This document shows positions 23,511 through 32,141 of a stretch of DNA of 64,000 bases, piece by piece. The position numbers and the translations under genes are program-made. The notes below the pieces were generated by a model. That model was not told the origin of the DNA. It saw nothing but the letters and a program-made list of their open reading frames with translations, and searched no databases. The stretch comes from Streptomyces sp. NBC_00663. Lineage in GTDB: Bacteria > Actinomycetota > Actinomycetes > Streptomycetales > Streptomycetaceae. Position 1 is the stretch's first letter. Each line of letters starts with the position of its first letter. Where the stretch lies: contig NZ_CP109027.1 of the NCBI RefSeq assembly GCF_036226885.1, positions 4,960,001 to 5,024,000 on the forward strand, read 5' to 3'.

Positions 23511-24725
23511 TCAGAGACCGTGCTCGGGCCCGCTAGAGAGGTGCTCGAAGGTCGTCGGAGAAGTGGCGACGGTCACCGGGGGCGCGGCGGGCGGCCGCAG
23601 GGCGGGGACGCGGACGACGAGGACGAACCAGCCGTCGACGCTCTCGGTGCGCAGGCTGCCGCCGACCTGTCCGGCGCGCGCCGCCATGTGCTCGAGCCCG
23701 CTGCCGCCGTGCTGGGACTCGGAGGCGACATGGGGGCCGTCGGCGGCGGGACCGCTCACCCCGTCGTTGGCCACGGTGAGTTCGAGCTGCCGCAGCTGTC
23801 CGTCGCACGTCGTCGCCAGGGTGATCTCGCACCGGGTGGCCCGGCTGTGCCGCAGCATGTTGGTGACGGCCTCGCGCAGCACCACCGCGAGCACATTGCC
23901 GACCCGCGGTTCGATGTGCCGGAAGTCGCCCTCGGTCGTCATCTCGATGCCCGCCGAGTCGAGCACGCGCTTGCTGAGCTCGACCTCGTCGACCAGCCGT
24001 AGGGAACGCCTGCCGTGCACCACGGTGCGTACGTCGGCGAGGGCGGCGCGGGTGATCGCCAGTGACTCGGACAGCTCCTGGCGTGCCTGGGCGTCGTCCT
24101 TGCCGATCAGCCGGTTGGCCAGTTCGGTCTTCAGGGTGATGGCGGACAGGCTGTAGCTGAACAGGTCGTGCAGGTCCTGGGTGAACCGCACGCGTTCCCG
24201 GGACACCGCGACCCAGGCGGACTCCTCGCGCCGCCGGTGCAGTTCGGTGACGAGATCGACCAGCCGGCTCAGCGCGGTGGTGATCAGACCGATGGACGCG
24301 CAGGACAGCACCATGAAGGCGGCCGTGAAGAGGTCGTCCCCGGTTGCCAGGGCGGTGACGAGGACGGCCACGTTGATCACACCGAACAGCGCGTACGCCA
24401 GCTTGGCGCGCAGCAGCACCGTGCAGGCGCCGGCGAGAAAGCCGGCCAGGGCGCCCGACTGGTGGCCGAGGAACAGCACCGGGCTGAGGGAGAGCAGGGC
24501 CTGGAGGGCAAGCGTCCAGGGGAAGCGCCGGTTGACGACCTGGAGGCGGCCGCGGGCCGAGGGCGAACAGTGCGCCATCTGAAGGACGTAACAGCAGCTC
24601 ACGACGGCGGAGGCGAGGGTGAGCCCCTGCGGGGTGTGCGAGACCTTGATCAGGTTTGCGACGCCGATGACGGCGAATCCGGCCAGGATGACCGACATGA
24701 GGGTCATGGCGTACTTCGGCGGCAT
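23511..24725 (-). CDS. Sensor histidine kinase, HPK7/DesK-like
   Basis: 404 residues from the ATG at 24725; a GTG at 24746 after AAGGAT would add seven residues. The N-terminal 150 residues hold about five or six membrane helices. The H-box is ERVRFTQDLHDLFSYSLSAI with the phospho-acceptor His, in the HPK7 form (HDLF). The N-box is LREAVTNMLRHS and the G-box GGSGLEHMAARAGQVGG. Kinases of this class signal to NarL-type regulators. None is adjacent, but one lies 10.6 kb away at 12328-12933. Seventy-six bp separate it from the SGNH gene, so it may head the operon. Confidence 0.9.
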   Translation of the reverse strand: MPPKYAMTLMSVILAGFAVIGVANLIKVSHTPQGLTLASAVVSCCYVLQMAHCSPSARGRLQVVNRRFPWTLALQALLSLSPVLFLGHQSGALAGFLAGACTVLLRAKLAYALFGVINVAVLVTALATGDDLFTAAFMVLSCASIGLITTALSRLVDLVTELHRRREESAWVAVSRERVRFTQDLHDLFSYSLSAITLKTELANRLIGKDDAQARQELSESLAITRAALADVRTVVHGRRSLRLVDEVELSKRVLDSAGIEMTTEGDFRHIEPRVGNVLAVVLREAVTNMLRHSRATRCEITLATTCDGQLRQLELTVANDGVSGPAADGPHVASESQHGGSGLEHMAARAGQVGGSLRTESVDGWFVLVVRVPALRPPAAPPVTVATSPTTFEHLSSGPEHGL

Positions 24726-24966
24726 CACCGCTGTGGACCGACGCACCGATCCTTGTCGGCGGAGGGTCTGGACGGCACCGGTGTCGCGGGGATCCGTATC
24801 CGAAGGGGACGTGGCAGCAGATCTGTCGTGGGGGACGTTCCTAACAGCACGTGGGGGGCCTCGCGTTTCTGGGGTGAGGAGTGCGGTGCGGACACGCCAC
24901 TTACTTTTGCCCAAGCCGGAGACGCGACAAACGGAATTCGACCGCCCGGCGCGCTCCGTACACGCA

Positions 24967-25002
24967 ACAGCCCCCGACCCGTTTTCCCTGGTCGGGGGCT
25001 GT
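24967..25002 (-). terminator. Terminator of tRNA-Ser(CGA)
   Basis: A 13-bp perfect stem ACAGCCCCCGACC with its complement and a 10-nt loop sits 9 bp past the 3' end of the leftward tRNA. Confidence 0.8.
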
Positions 25003-25010
25003 TCCTCAAG

Positions 25011-25095
25011 CGGTAGCGGAGGGATTTGAACCCTCGGTGACTTGCGCCACACTCGCTTTCGAGGCGAGCTCCTTCGGCCGCTCGGACACGCTACC
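25011..25095 (-). tRNA. tRNA-Ser (anticodon CGA)
   Basis: 85 nt without encoded CCA. The acceptor pairs GGTAGCG/CGCTACC, the discriminator is G, and the anticodon loop reads CTCGAAA with CGA. A long variable arm (GTGTGGCGCAAGTCAC region) and the T-arm GTTCAAATC are typical of class II serine tRNAs. It reads UCG codons. Confidence 0.95.
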
Positions 25096-25150
25096 GAGGG
25101 AGACCTTACAGCAAGGTGGGGCATGGTTTGAAATCGGTATCCGGGTGCTC

Positions 25151-25600
25151 TCAGCGCTCCCGGAAGAACTCGGTGAGCAGGCTCGCGCACTCCTCGGCGA
25201 GGACGCCCTCGATCACCTCGGGCCGGTGGTTGAGCCGCCGGTCGCGGATGACGTCCCAGAGGGAACCGGCCGCGCCGGCCTTCTCGTCGCGGGCGCCGTA
25301 GACGACCCGGTCCACCCGGGACTGCACGAGCGCGCCCGCGCACATCGTGCAGGGTTCGAGGGTGACGACCAGCGTGCAGCCGGTCAGCCGCCACTCGCCG
25401 AGCCGGACGGCGGCCCGGCGGATCGCGAGGACCTCCGCGTGGGCGGTCGGGTCGCCGACCGCCTCGCGTTCGTTGTGCCCGGAGCCGAGGACGGTGGTGC
25501 CGTCCGGGGCCAGTACGACGGCCCCGACCGGCACATCGGGCCCGGCCTTCCCGGCCTCGTCCAGGGCGAGCCGCATCGCGGCCCGCCACAGGTCACGCAC
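25151..25600 (-). CDS. tadA: tRNA adenosine(34) deaminase TadA
   Basis: 149 residues from a GTG at 25600; an ATG at 25576 is an alternative. Deaminase zinc motifs are complete: HAEVLAI (His and the proton-shuttle Glu) and TLEPCTMCAGAL (two Cys). The enzyme converts A34 to inosine in tRNA-Arg(ACG). It lies 32 bp after its usual companion gene and just after tRNA-Ser. Length is normal for TadA. Confidence 0.93.
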   Translation of the reverse strand: MRDLWRAAMRLALDEAGKAGPDVPVGAVVLAPDGTTVLGSGHNEREAVGDPTAHAEVLAIRRAAVRLGEWRLTGCTLVVTLEPCTMCAGALVQSRVDRVVYGARDEKAGAAGSLWDVIRDRRLNHRPEVIEGVLAEECASLLTEFFRER

Positions 25601-25632
25601 CGGGTCCGGGGGACCCCCTGAGGTCTCCCCGG

Positions 25633-26178
25633 TCAGCGGACGGTCTCCAGGACCTCCGAGGCGCCCAGGGCCTCGGCGATCTCGCCGAGCGCGTCCTGCG
25701 ACAGGGACTTCAGCTCCTTCTCGCTGATGCCCAGGTCGTCGAGGACGCCGGGGTCGCCGACCGGGCCGTGCGGCACGGCCTCGGCGGAGCCGCCGCCCTT
25801 GTCGTCGTTGTCGTCGTTGTCGTCGTCCTCGTCCTCGCCGTCCTCGGTGCCGTCGAGGTCGAGGGATTCCAGGTCGGCGTCGTCGCCGCCGGGCTCCCTT
25901 CCGAGCAGTTCGTCGGTGAGCAGGATCTCGCCGTAACTGCTGCGGGCAGCGGCGGCGGCGTCCGAGACGTAGATACGAGGGTCGTCCTCGCCGTCGATGC
26001 GGACGACACCGAACCAGGCGTCCTCCTGCTCGATCAGCACGAGCACCGTGTCGTCCTCGGCCGCGGCTTCCCGGGCGAGGTCGGCCAGATCCGACAGCGT
26101 CTCCACATTGTCGAGGAGCTCTGTGTCGCTCGCTTCCCACCCGTCTTCGGTGCGCGCGAGCAGTGCGGCGAAGTACAC
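25633..26178 (-). CDS. tRNA adenosine deaminase-associated protein
   Basis: 181 residues. The GTG at 26178 after GGGAGAG gives the conserved start YFAALLARTEDGWEASDTELL; an ATG at 26199 lacks a good ribosome site. The N-terminal 90 residues are a compact alpha/beta domain. The middle is extremely acidic (an Asp/Glu/Asn run near residues 115-135) and a short helical C-terminus follows (LGISEKELKSLSQDALGEIAEALG). The family is found next to tadA across actinobacteria; its molecular role is not known to me. Confidence 0.85.
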   Translation of the reverse strand: MYFAALLARTEDGWEASDTELLDNVETLSDLADLAREAAAEDDTVLVLIEQEDAWFGVVRIDGEDDPRIYVSDAAAAARSSYGEILLTDELLGREPGGDDADLESLDLDGTEDGEDEDDDNDDNDDKGGGSAEAVPHGPVGDPGVLDDLGISEKELKSLSQDALGEIAEALGASEVLETVR

Positions 26179-26410
26179 CGTGACTCTCCCACTGGTCATA
26201 GGCGTGCCGGTTGGGGGTCCCCCCGGCGGAGGTCTGCGGGCGGGGAGGCATTGGCTCCGAGCCCCACCCACTCGGAATCGTGGCAGAAACGGAGCGTTCA
26301 GGGGACGTCTTCGGCACCCTGTGTCCGCCCGTTTTGATCGTCCACCAGCGGGATCGTACGCGGCTGACGGTGCGGCACACGCATCAGGCGGCCCAAGAAC
26401 GGCCCAAGGC

Positions 26411-26599
26411 CTACCAGCGGAAGGTGCGCATGCGCATGGCGTGGCGCAGCCGTGCGGCCTTGGCGCGCCGGGGCTGGACACGGTCGCGCAGCTCCCGGGC
26501 CTCGGCGAGATCGCGCAGGAACTGGGCGCGCCGCCTGCGGCGCTCGGCGTCGGTCTCCTGTTGTGGGTCCTGCTCCGGCACAGGCACTGGCATAGGCAC
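26411..26599 (-). CDS. Small conserved basic protein
   Basis: 62 residues. It starts MPMPVPVPEQDPQQETDAE, followed by an Arg-rich helix (RRRRRAQFLRDLAEAREL) and ends HAMRMRTFRW. I recall similar short proteins beside upp in other Streptomyces. No domain is recognised. The basic helix suggests nucleic-acid or membrane contact. It lies divergent from upp in an otherwise non-coding 540-bp interval. Confidence 0.5.
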   Translation of the reverse strand: MPMPVPVPEQDPQQETDAERRRRRAQFLRDLAEARELRDRVQPRRAKAARLRHAMRMRTFRW

Positions 26600-26721
26600 A
26601 CCACCCCGTCACGTCCCTCCCACTTTCCCTCTGTCGGGGGGTTTGATGCCAGCGCACGGGTGAGGGGAGGTTTGCCGTTGCCGGGACGCCGGGCATGGCG
26701 GGCCCGGTTACTGTTGTGGAC

Positions 26722-27357
26722 ATGCGTCTCCACGTCGTCGACCACCCTCTGGTCGCCCACAAGCTCACCACGCTGCGCGACCAGCGCACCGACTCCGCGA
26801 CCTTCCGCCGTCTCGCCGACGAGCTGGTCACCCTCCTCGCCTACGAGGCCACGCGCGACGTGCGCACCGAGCAGGTCGACATCAACACGCCGGTCGCCCG
26901 GACCACCGGCGTGAAGCTGTCCTACCCGCGCCCCCTGGTGGTGCCGATCCTCCGCGCCGGCCTCGGCATGCTCGACGGCATGGTCCGTCTGCTGCCGACC
27001 GCCGAGGTGGGCTTCCTCGGCATGATCCGCAACGAGGAGACGCTGGAGGCGTCCACGTACGCCTCGCGCATGCCGGAGGACCTCTCGGGCCGTCAGGTGT
27101 ACGTCCTCGACCCGATGCTGGCCACGGGCGGGACGTTGGTCGCCGCCATCCGTGAGCTCATCAAGCGCGGCGCGGACGATGTGACGGCCGTGGTGCTGCT
27201 CGCGGCGCCCGAGGGCGTGGAGCTGATGGAACGCGAACTGGCGGGCACCCCGGTGACGGTGGTGACGGCAGCGGTCGACGACCACCTGAACGAGCACGGC
27301 TACATCGTGCCGGGCCTGGGAGACGCGGGCGACCGTCTTTACGGTGCTGCTGAGTAA
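26722..27357 (+). CDS. upp: Uracil phosphoribosyltransferase
   Basis: 211 residues, standard length. The ATG at 26722 gives the conserved start MRLHVVDHPLVAHKLTTLRD; an ATG at 26695 would add nine unconserved residues. The PRPP-binding loop reads YVLDPMLATGGTL, the uracil site lies near GYIVPGLGDAGDR, and VPILRAGLGM is intact. It makes UMP from uracil and PRPP in pyrimidine salvage. Confidence 0.97.
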   Translation: MRLHVVDHPLVAHKLTTLRDQRTDSATFRRLADELVTLLAYEATRDVRTEQVDINTPVARTTGVKLSYPRPLVVPILRAGLGMLDGMVRLLPTAEVGFLGMIRNEETLEASTYASRMPEDLSGRQVYVLDPMLATGGTLVAAIRELIKRGADDVTAVVLLAAPEGVELMERELAGTPVTVVTAAVDDHLNEHGYIVPGLGDAGDRLYGAAE

Positions 27358-27410
27358 GGGCGCGGTTTCGCCGTAGGGGTGCGGATGCGTTGCGACTGAC
27401 GGCCGTATGT

Positions 27411-27463
27411 GGCTTGTCGCGCCCCGCGGCGGAGCCGCGTTTCGATACAGCCCCGCGCCCTTA
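27411..27463. repeat. Streptomyces intergenic repeat (single copy here)
   Basis: The stretch GGCTTGTCGCGCCCCGCGG through CAGCCCCGCGCCCTTAAAAG matches, from memory, a hairpin-forming sequence scattered between genes in many Streptomyces genomes. It contains the small inverted repeat CGCGGC/GCCGCG and lies between the converging upp and LytR_C genes, where it may terminate transcription. Confidence 0.5.
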
Positions 27464-27471
27464 AAAGCCTT

Positions 27472-28131
27472 TCAGCAGGCCTTCTTCGAAGAACTCGGCG
27501 CAGGCTGCGGGTTCCCCAGCGCGGCCAGCGCCTTGTCCGCCGCCGCCTTGGCCGTCAGGGACTTGAACCCGGTCCCGATGACCAGATCGACGTCGGCCCC
27601 CTTACGCCCGTCAGCCCGCGTCTCGGCCCCACCCAACTGCGTGCCCAGCACAGGCAACGACGTGCCCACAGCCGACGTACGCCCCACCAGCAGCCCCGCG
27701 CCCTTGACCTTCTTGTCGAACTCCGCGCTCGCGTTGCCCACGTCACCGATCTTGAAGCCGCGCTTCTTCAGCTCGTCCGCCGTCTTCTTGGCGAGCCCCG
27801 CGCGGGGCGTGGCGTTGAAGACGTTGACGGTGATCTGCGCCGGCTTGGGATAGTGCGACGCGGACGCGGACGCGGACGTGGACGCCGAGGCCGACGGGGA
27901 CGCCTTCGTCGCGCAGTCCGCCTTGGGGCCCGCCGCGGATGCCTCGTCGTCGTTGCCGGTGAAGATGCCGATGAGCTGGAGCGTGCCCCAGCCGACGAGG
28001 CCGAGCGCGGCGACGGAGGCCACCAGCGCCAGCACGAGCCTGCCGCGCCTCCGGGGCCGGCGCATGCGCGGGTATTTGTCCCCCGTGATCCGGTACTTGC
28101 CGCCCATGCCTGGGGGAGTCAGCATGCTCAT
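27472..28131 (-). CDS. LytR C-terminal-domain membrane protein
   Basis: 219 residues. A short Arg-rich cytoplasmic segment (MRRPRRRGR) precedes one membrane helix (LVLALVASVAALGLVGWGTLQLIGIF). A Ser/Ala-rich spacer (repeats of SASASTSAS) follows, then a LytR_C domain starting ITVNVFNATPRAGLAKKTADELKKRGFKIGDVGN. The domain is usual at the end of cell-wall ligases of the LCP family but here stands alone, so it is probably a cell-envelope accessory. It ends in SSSKKAC. Confidence 0.85.
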   Translation of the reverse strand: MSMLTPPGMGGKYRITGDKYPRMRRPRRRGRLVLALVASVAALGLVGWGTLQLIGIFTGNDDEASAAGPKADCATKASPSASASTSASASASHYPKPAQITVNVFNATPRAGLAKKTADELKKRGFKIGDVGNASAEFDKKVKGAGLLVGRTSAVGTSLPVLGTQLGGAETRADGRKGADVDLVIGTGFKSLTAKAAADKALAALGNPQPAPSSSKKAC

Positions 28132-28230
28132 GGGCGCAGCGTAGTGCGCCGGGGCGGCGATGCCTACTAAATGATCATTGGATCCGGGTCAGGTGAACCC
28201 GAAAGGGCCAACCCTCTACAGCGTGGCCAC

Positions 28231-28527
28231 TTAATCCAGCTCAAGCACACGCGCGTGCAGCACCTGGCGCTGCTGGAGCGCCGCCCGTACCGCGCGGTGG
28301 AGGCCGTCCTCGAGATACAGGTCGCCCTGCCACTTCACGACGTGCGCGAAGAGGTCGCCGTAGAACGTGGAGTCCTCGGCGAGCAGGGTTTCCAGGTCGA
28401 GCTGGCCCTTGGTCGTCACCAGCTGATCGAGGCGGACCGGGCGCGGCGCGACGTCCGCCCACTGCCGGGTGCTTTCCCGGCCGTGGTCGGGGTACGGCCG
28501 GCCGTTTCCGATGCGCTTGAAGATCAC
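28231..28527 (-). CDS. Conserved small protein with ParB-like DGLHR motif
   Basis: 98 residues. The start MIFKRIGNGRPYPDHGRESTRQW is strongly conserved in my memory of Streptomyces genomes. The C-terminal YLEDGLHRAVRAALQQRQVLHARVLEL resembles the ParB/sulfiredoxin nucleotide-binding core (DGxHR). Public annotation sometimes links it to antitoxins, but no toxin gene is adjacent. It is divergent from the HerA-like ATPase with a 71-bp gap. Confidence 0.7.
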   Translation of the reverse strand: MIFKRIGNGRPYPDHGRESTRQWADVAPRPVRLDQLVTTKGQLDLETLLAEDSTFYGDLFAHVVKWQGDLYLEDGLHRAVRAALQQRQVLHARVLELD

Positions 28528-28598
28528 ACGGAAAGCCTACCGGTCAAGACCTTCCGGGCGCAGCCATGGCGACGGAGTGTGATGCTGGAAAAGATGCC

Positions 28599-30230
28599 AT
28601 GAACGGGGGCAAACCGGAACAGGTGCCTGAGATGAGTGACAGCGAGACCATGCCGCCGGCCACCGCTGCCGAGGCGCCGGGCAGTGCCCCCGCGCTTCCG
28701 AAGGAGGCCTTGGAGATCGCTTCCGGGTACGCCTTCGCCGGCCCCGCCCTCGATCTCGGCGCCCTGCTGTGGGACGGGGTGTGTCTGCCGGACGCGCAGG
28801 TCAGGATCCCGTTGCCGATGCTGAACCGGCACGGACTGGTCGCGGGCGCCACCGGCACCGGCAAGACCAAGACGCTCCAGCTGATCGCCGAGCAGCTCTC
28901 CGCGCAGGGCGTGCCGGTGTTCCTGGCCGACATCAAGGGTGACGTGTCCGGGATCTCGGCGCCGGGGCAGCCGGGTGACAAGGTGCGCAGCCGCTCGCAG
29001 GAGGTTCATCAGGGGTGGACGGCGACCGGCTTCCCGGCCGAGTTCTACGCCCTCGGCGGCATCGGGCACGGCATCCCCGTACGGGCGACGGTCACCGACT
29101 TCGGCCCGCTGCTGCTCTCCAAGGTGCTCCAGCTCAACCAGACCCAGGAGCAGTCCCTCGGCCTGATCTTCCACTACGCCGACACCAAGGGCCTCGAACT
29201 CGTCGACCTGAAGGACCTCAGGGCCGTCGTCACCTTCCTGACCTCCGACGAGGGCAAGCCCGAACTCAAGAACATCGGCGGCCTCTCCACCGCCACGGCC
29301 GGCGTGATCCTGCGCTCCCTCACCGCCTTCGAGGCGCAGGGCATGGCCGACTTCTTCGGTGAGCCCGAGTTCGACACCGCCGACCTGATGCGTACGGCGT
29401 CCGACGGGCGCGGCATGGTCTCCGTCCTCGAACTGCCCGCCGTACAGGACAGACCCGCGCTGTTCTCGACGTTCCTGATGTGGCTGCTCGCCGACCTCTT
29501 CCACGACCTGCCCGAGGTCGGCGACGCGGACAAGCCGAAGCTCGTCTTCTTCTTCGACGAGGCGCATCTGCTCTTCCACGACGCCTCGAAGGCGTTCCTC
29601 GACTCCATCACGCAGACCGTCCGGCTGATTCGCTCGAAAGGGGTCGGCGTCTTCTTCGTGACGCAGACCCCGAAGGACGTACCCGGCGAGGTCCTCGCCC
29701 AGCTCGGCAACCGCGTCCAGCACGCGCTCAGGGCCTTCACCCCGGACGACCAGAAGGCGCTGAAGGCGACGGTGAAGACGTTCCCCAACTCGGCGTACGA
29801 CCTGGAGGAGCTGCTCACCGGACTCGGGACGGGTGAGGCCGTGGTCACCGTGCTCAGCGAGAAGGGCGCCCCGACCCCCGTCGCCGCGACTCGGCTGCGC
29901 GCCCCCGAGTCCCTGATGGGCCCGATCGAGCCCGCCGCCCTCTACGAGGCGGTCAAGTCCTCGCCGCTCCACGGACGTTACGCACAGGCTGTGGACAGAG
30001 AGTCGGCGTACGAGAAGCTGAACGCGACGCGGGGGGCCAAGGGCCCGGACGAGATGACGGAGCCTCCCAAGACGACCCCCAAGGCCACCCCGAAGGCCAA
30101 GGAGGACCCCTCCGTCGTCGAACAGGTCGTCGGCAGCGGGATGTTCAAGTCTCTCGCGCGCTCCGTCGGCACACAGATCGGCCGTGAGATCACCCGCTCG
30201 ATCTTCGGTACGGCCCGGCGGAAACGGTAG
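28599..30230 (+). CDS. HerA-like ATPase (DUF853)
   Basis: 543 residues from the ATG at 28599 after GGAAAAG; ATGs at 28566 and 28632 are alternatives. Walker A is AGATGTGKTKTLQ and Walker B LVFFFDEAHLLF, followed by SKGVGVFFVTQTPKDVP and an Arg-finger-like LGNRVQHALRAF. This is the DUF853/HerA-like branch of the FtsK-HerA superfamily, probably a hexameric DNA- or protein-handling ATPase of unknown role. The C-terminal 60 residues are a Lys/Pro-rich linker (TTPKATPKAKEDPS) and a short helix. Confidence 0.9.
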   Translation: MNGGKPEQVPEMSDSETMPPATAAEAPGSAPALPKEALEIASGYAFAGPALDLGALLWDGVCLPDAQVRIPLPMLNRHGLVAGATGTGKTKTLQLIAEQLSAQGVPVFLADIKGDVSGISAPGQPGDKVRSRSQEVHQGWTATGFPAEFYALGGIGHGIPVRATVTDFGPLLLSKVLQLNQTQEQSLGLIFHYADTKGLELVDLKDLRAVVTFLTSDEGKPELKNIGGLSTATAGVILRSLTAFEAQGMADFFGEPEFDTADLMRTASDGRGMVSVLELPAVQDRPALFSTFLMWLLADLFHDLPEVGDADKPKLVFFFDEAHLLFHDASKAFLDSITQTVRLIRSKGVGVFFVTQTPKDVPGEVLAQLGNRVQHALRAFTPDDQKALKATVKTFPNSAYDLEELLTGLGTGEAVVTVLSEKGAPTPVAATRLRAPESLMGPIEPAALYEAVKSSPLHGRYAQAVDRESAYEKLNATRGAKGPDEMTEPPKTTPKATPKAKEDPSVVEQVVGSGMFKSLARSVGTQIGREITRSIFGTARRKR

Positions 30231-30254
30231 GTCCGCGTCCGCCGGACGCGCGGC

Positions 30255-30380
30255 TCAGCGGCCCTGCTGCTCCTGCGGGGGCCGCTGCGGCTGCTGTTCC
30301 CGATCCTGCGGCTTGGGCGTGTTGCGGGCGGCCTCGGCGCGCAGCAGGGCGCGCAGGACGGCGTACGGGTCGACGGGCAT
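30255..30380 (-). CDS. 41-residue conserved small protein
   Basis: The ATG at 30380 is preceded by AAGGAG at a 10-bp distance, a strong ribosome site. The product starts MPVDPYAVLRALLRAEAARN and continues with a Gln/Pro/Arg-rich tail (repeats of PQRPPQEQQ) to the stop at 30255. I recall similar tiny proteins in other Streptomyces; function unknown. It lies 25 bp after the converging HerA-like gene. Confidence 0.55.
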   Translation of the reverse strand: MPVDPYAVLRALLRAEAARNTPKPQDREQQPQRPPQEQQGR

Positions 30381-30434
30381 GGCGGTCGTGCTCCTTGGGT
30401 TCGTTGCTGAAACGGCCTCTGTCGCGAGGGCCGG

Positions 30435-30728
30435 TCAGCAGCGCAGGACCACCGTGCGGAGGGTGAGCTGGGCGTACGACGGGCGCGGCGGCGCCGGGAG
30501 CGGGGGGCGCTCCGGGACGACGGGGGCCGGGGGCTCGGCCCGGGGCGCGGGACGCAGCGGGGCGACGGGATGCTGGGCAGCCGGTCGCAGGACCGTGTCC
30601 AGGACGTCGTACTCGGCGACCTCACTCGCCGCGACCGGCACCGCCGCGTGCGCCCCGGTGTGGGCGCCGGGCATGAGCAGCGCGAGCAGCAGGACGAAGG
30701 CGCGGAGCCAGGTTCGGGTGCTGCTCAT
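30435..30728 (-). CDS. Small secreted Pro-rich protein
   Basis: 97 residues from the ATG at 30728. A signal peptide is clear: STRTWLR, then FVLLLALLMPG and a GAHAA cleavage site near residue 28. The mature part is Pro/Ala/Arg-rich without a recognised domain and ends TLRTVVLRC. The ribosome site is weak, so the start is less certain. Confidence 0.5.
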   Translation of the reverse strand: MSSTRTWLRAFVLLLALLMPGAHTGAHAAVPVAASEVAEYDVLDTVLRPAAQHPVAPLRPAPRAEPPAPVVPERPPLPAPPRPSYAQLTLRTVVLRC

Positions 30729-30801
30729 GGTTGCTGGTCTGCCCCGGGGAGTACGAGGTTCCTCGCGTCGCCCGTCAGATCCGCCCGCACGGGTTACCCC
30801 G

Positions 30802-31467
30802 TCACACTTCGCGCGGCATCCGCTGGGCCCGCCCGCGCATCCGTACCGCCGTGACGATCTCGACGACACCCACGACGACCAGCCAGATCCCGCCGACCAC
30901 GGTGAGGACGGCGACCGATTCGAAAGGGGAGTCGATGAGGACGATCCCGGCGATGAAAGTGACGATGCCGAGGAAGACCTGCCAGCCGCGGGCGGGCATC
31001 GACGGGTCGGAGGCGGCGGCCAGGGTCTGGGTGATGCCGCGGATCAGCCAGCCGATGCCGATCCACAGGGCGAGCAGCAGGATCGACTGCATGGGGCCGC
31101 GGAAGCAGAACAGGCCCAGCAGGATCGACAGGGCGCCGCTGATGAAGGCGAGCACGCGCAGCCCGGTCGTCTTGTGCGTGCCGAAGGCGGAGACGAGCTG
31201 GAAGACACCGCTGACGACGAGGTAGACGCCGAAGAGGATGCCGGTGGCGAGAAGCGTGGAGCCGGGCCAGACCAGTACCAGGACGCCCAGGACGAGGGAG
31301 GCGAGCCCGGTGACCAGGACCACTTGCCAGGCGGCCTTGGACAGCGCGTGCAGGGGGCCCTCGAAGGGTGGTTCCGGCTCATGGCCGCCGCGCGGAGCCT
31401 GCTGCGCGTGGACCTTGCGGTCGTCGTACTCCCGGCTCCAGGAGGAGCCGTGCGGTGCCTCGGTCAT
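30802..31467 (-). CDS. HdeD-family membrane protein
   Basis: 221 residues with a soluble N-terminal 45 and six predicted membrane helices in three pairs. The repeats GLASLVLGVLVLVWPGSTLLA, FISGALSILLGLFCFRGP and FLGIVTFIAGIVLIDSP are the DUF308 pattern of HdeD proteins, linked to acid stress in E. coli. Role in Streptomyces is unknown. Confidence 0.88.
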   Translation of the reverse strand: MTEAPHGSSWSREYDDRKVHAQQAPRGGHEPEPPFEGPLHALSKAAWQVVLVTGLASLVLGVLVLVWPGSTLLATGILFGVYLVVSGVFQLVSAFGTHKTTGLRVLAFISGALSILLGLFCFRGPMQSILLLALWIGIGWLIRGITQTLAAASDPSMPARGWQVFLGIVTFIAGIVLIDSPFESVAVLTVVGGIWLVVVGVVEIVTAVRMRGRAQRMPREV

Positions 31468-31522
31468 GGTCCATGCTTGGACCGCGTACGGCCGTGGCGC
31501 GCGGTGGGTTGGACCGTACGGC

Positions 31523-32128
31523 TTACTTCTTCGCGGCCTTGGCGGCCTTGGCGGCGGCCTTCATCTCCTGCTTGTGCGCCCGCACCTTCGTCAGCGACTC
31601 CGGTCCGGTGATGTCGGCGACGGACCGGAAGGACTTCGCCTCGCCGTAGGCGCCCGCGGCCTCCCGCCAGCCCTTCGGGGTGACGCCCAGCTGCTTGCCG
31701 AGCAGGGCGAGGAAGATCTGGGCCTTCTGCTTGCCGAAGCCGGGCAGCTCCTCCAGCCGGCGCAGCAGTTCGCGGCCGTCGGCCACGCCCTTCCAGACCA
31801 GCTCGGCGTTGCCGTCGTAGTGCTCGACGAGGTACTGGCACAGCTGCTGGACGCGCTTGGCCATGGAGCCCGGGTAGCGGTGGACCGCCGGCTTGTCGGA
31901 GAGCACGGCCGCGAAGGCCTCCGGGTCCTGGGCGGCGATCTCGTGGGCGTCGAGGTCGTCGGCGCCGAGCCGGTCGGCGATCGTCCGGGGCCCCTTGAAC
32001 GCCCACTCCATCGGGACCTGCTGGTCCAGCAGCATCCCGACGAGCGCGGCGAGCGGGGAACGCCCGAGGAGCGCGTCGGCCTCGGGGTCCTGGGCGAGGT
32101 GCAGGGAGACGTCCATGTCTCCGATCAT
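31523..32128 (-). CDS. HhH-GPD-type base excision DNA repair protein
   Basis: 201 residues from 32128; an ATG at 32116 gives the family-typical MDVSLHLAQDPEADALL start. The helix-hairpin-helix reads LRRLEELPGFGKQKAQIFLALLGKQLGV, with the Lys/Gly pattern of DNA glycosylases. The C-terminus is an Ala/Lys tail (KAAAKAAKAAKK). A DNA glycosylase role in the nucleoid is expected; the lesion is unknown. Confidence 0.85.
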   Translation of the reverse strand: MIGDMDVSLHLAQDPEADALLGRSPLAALVGMLLDQQVPMEWAFKGPRTIADRLGADDLDAHEIAAQDPEAFAAVLSDKPAVHRYPGSMAKRVQQLCQYLVEHYDGNAELVWKGVADGRELLRRLEELPGFGKQKAQIFLALLGKQLGVTPKGWREAAGAYGEAKSFRSVADITGPESLTKVRAHKQEMKAAAKAAKAAKK

Positions 32129-32141
32129 GCCGCGCCGCGGG

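Noticed and set aside
2..24725. A complete polyketide gene cluster
   Set aside because: No ketosynthase-alpha/beta, ACP or cyclase genes are in the window; only tailoring, regulatory and transport genes are supported.
25151..26380. A 409-codon frame covering tadA and the region upstream
   Set aside because: The part before 25600 is antisense or out of frame to the tadA-associated gene and has no conserved content.
26200..27357. Long frames antisense to upp and the tadA-associated gene
   Set aside because: They have biased third-position composition and no recognisable domains; upp on the plus strand is certain.
28231..28527. Toxin-antitoxin module
   Set aside because: The ParB-like protein has no toxin-sized partner beside it; its neighbours are unrelated housekeeping genes.
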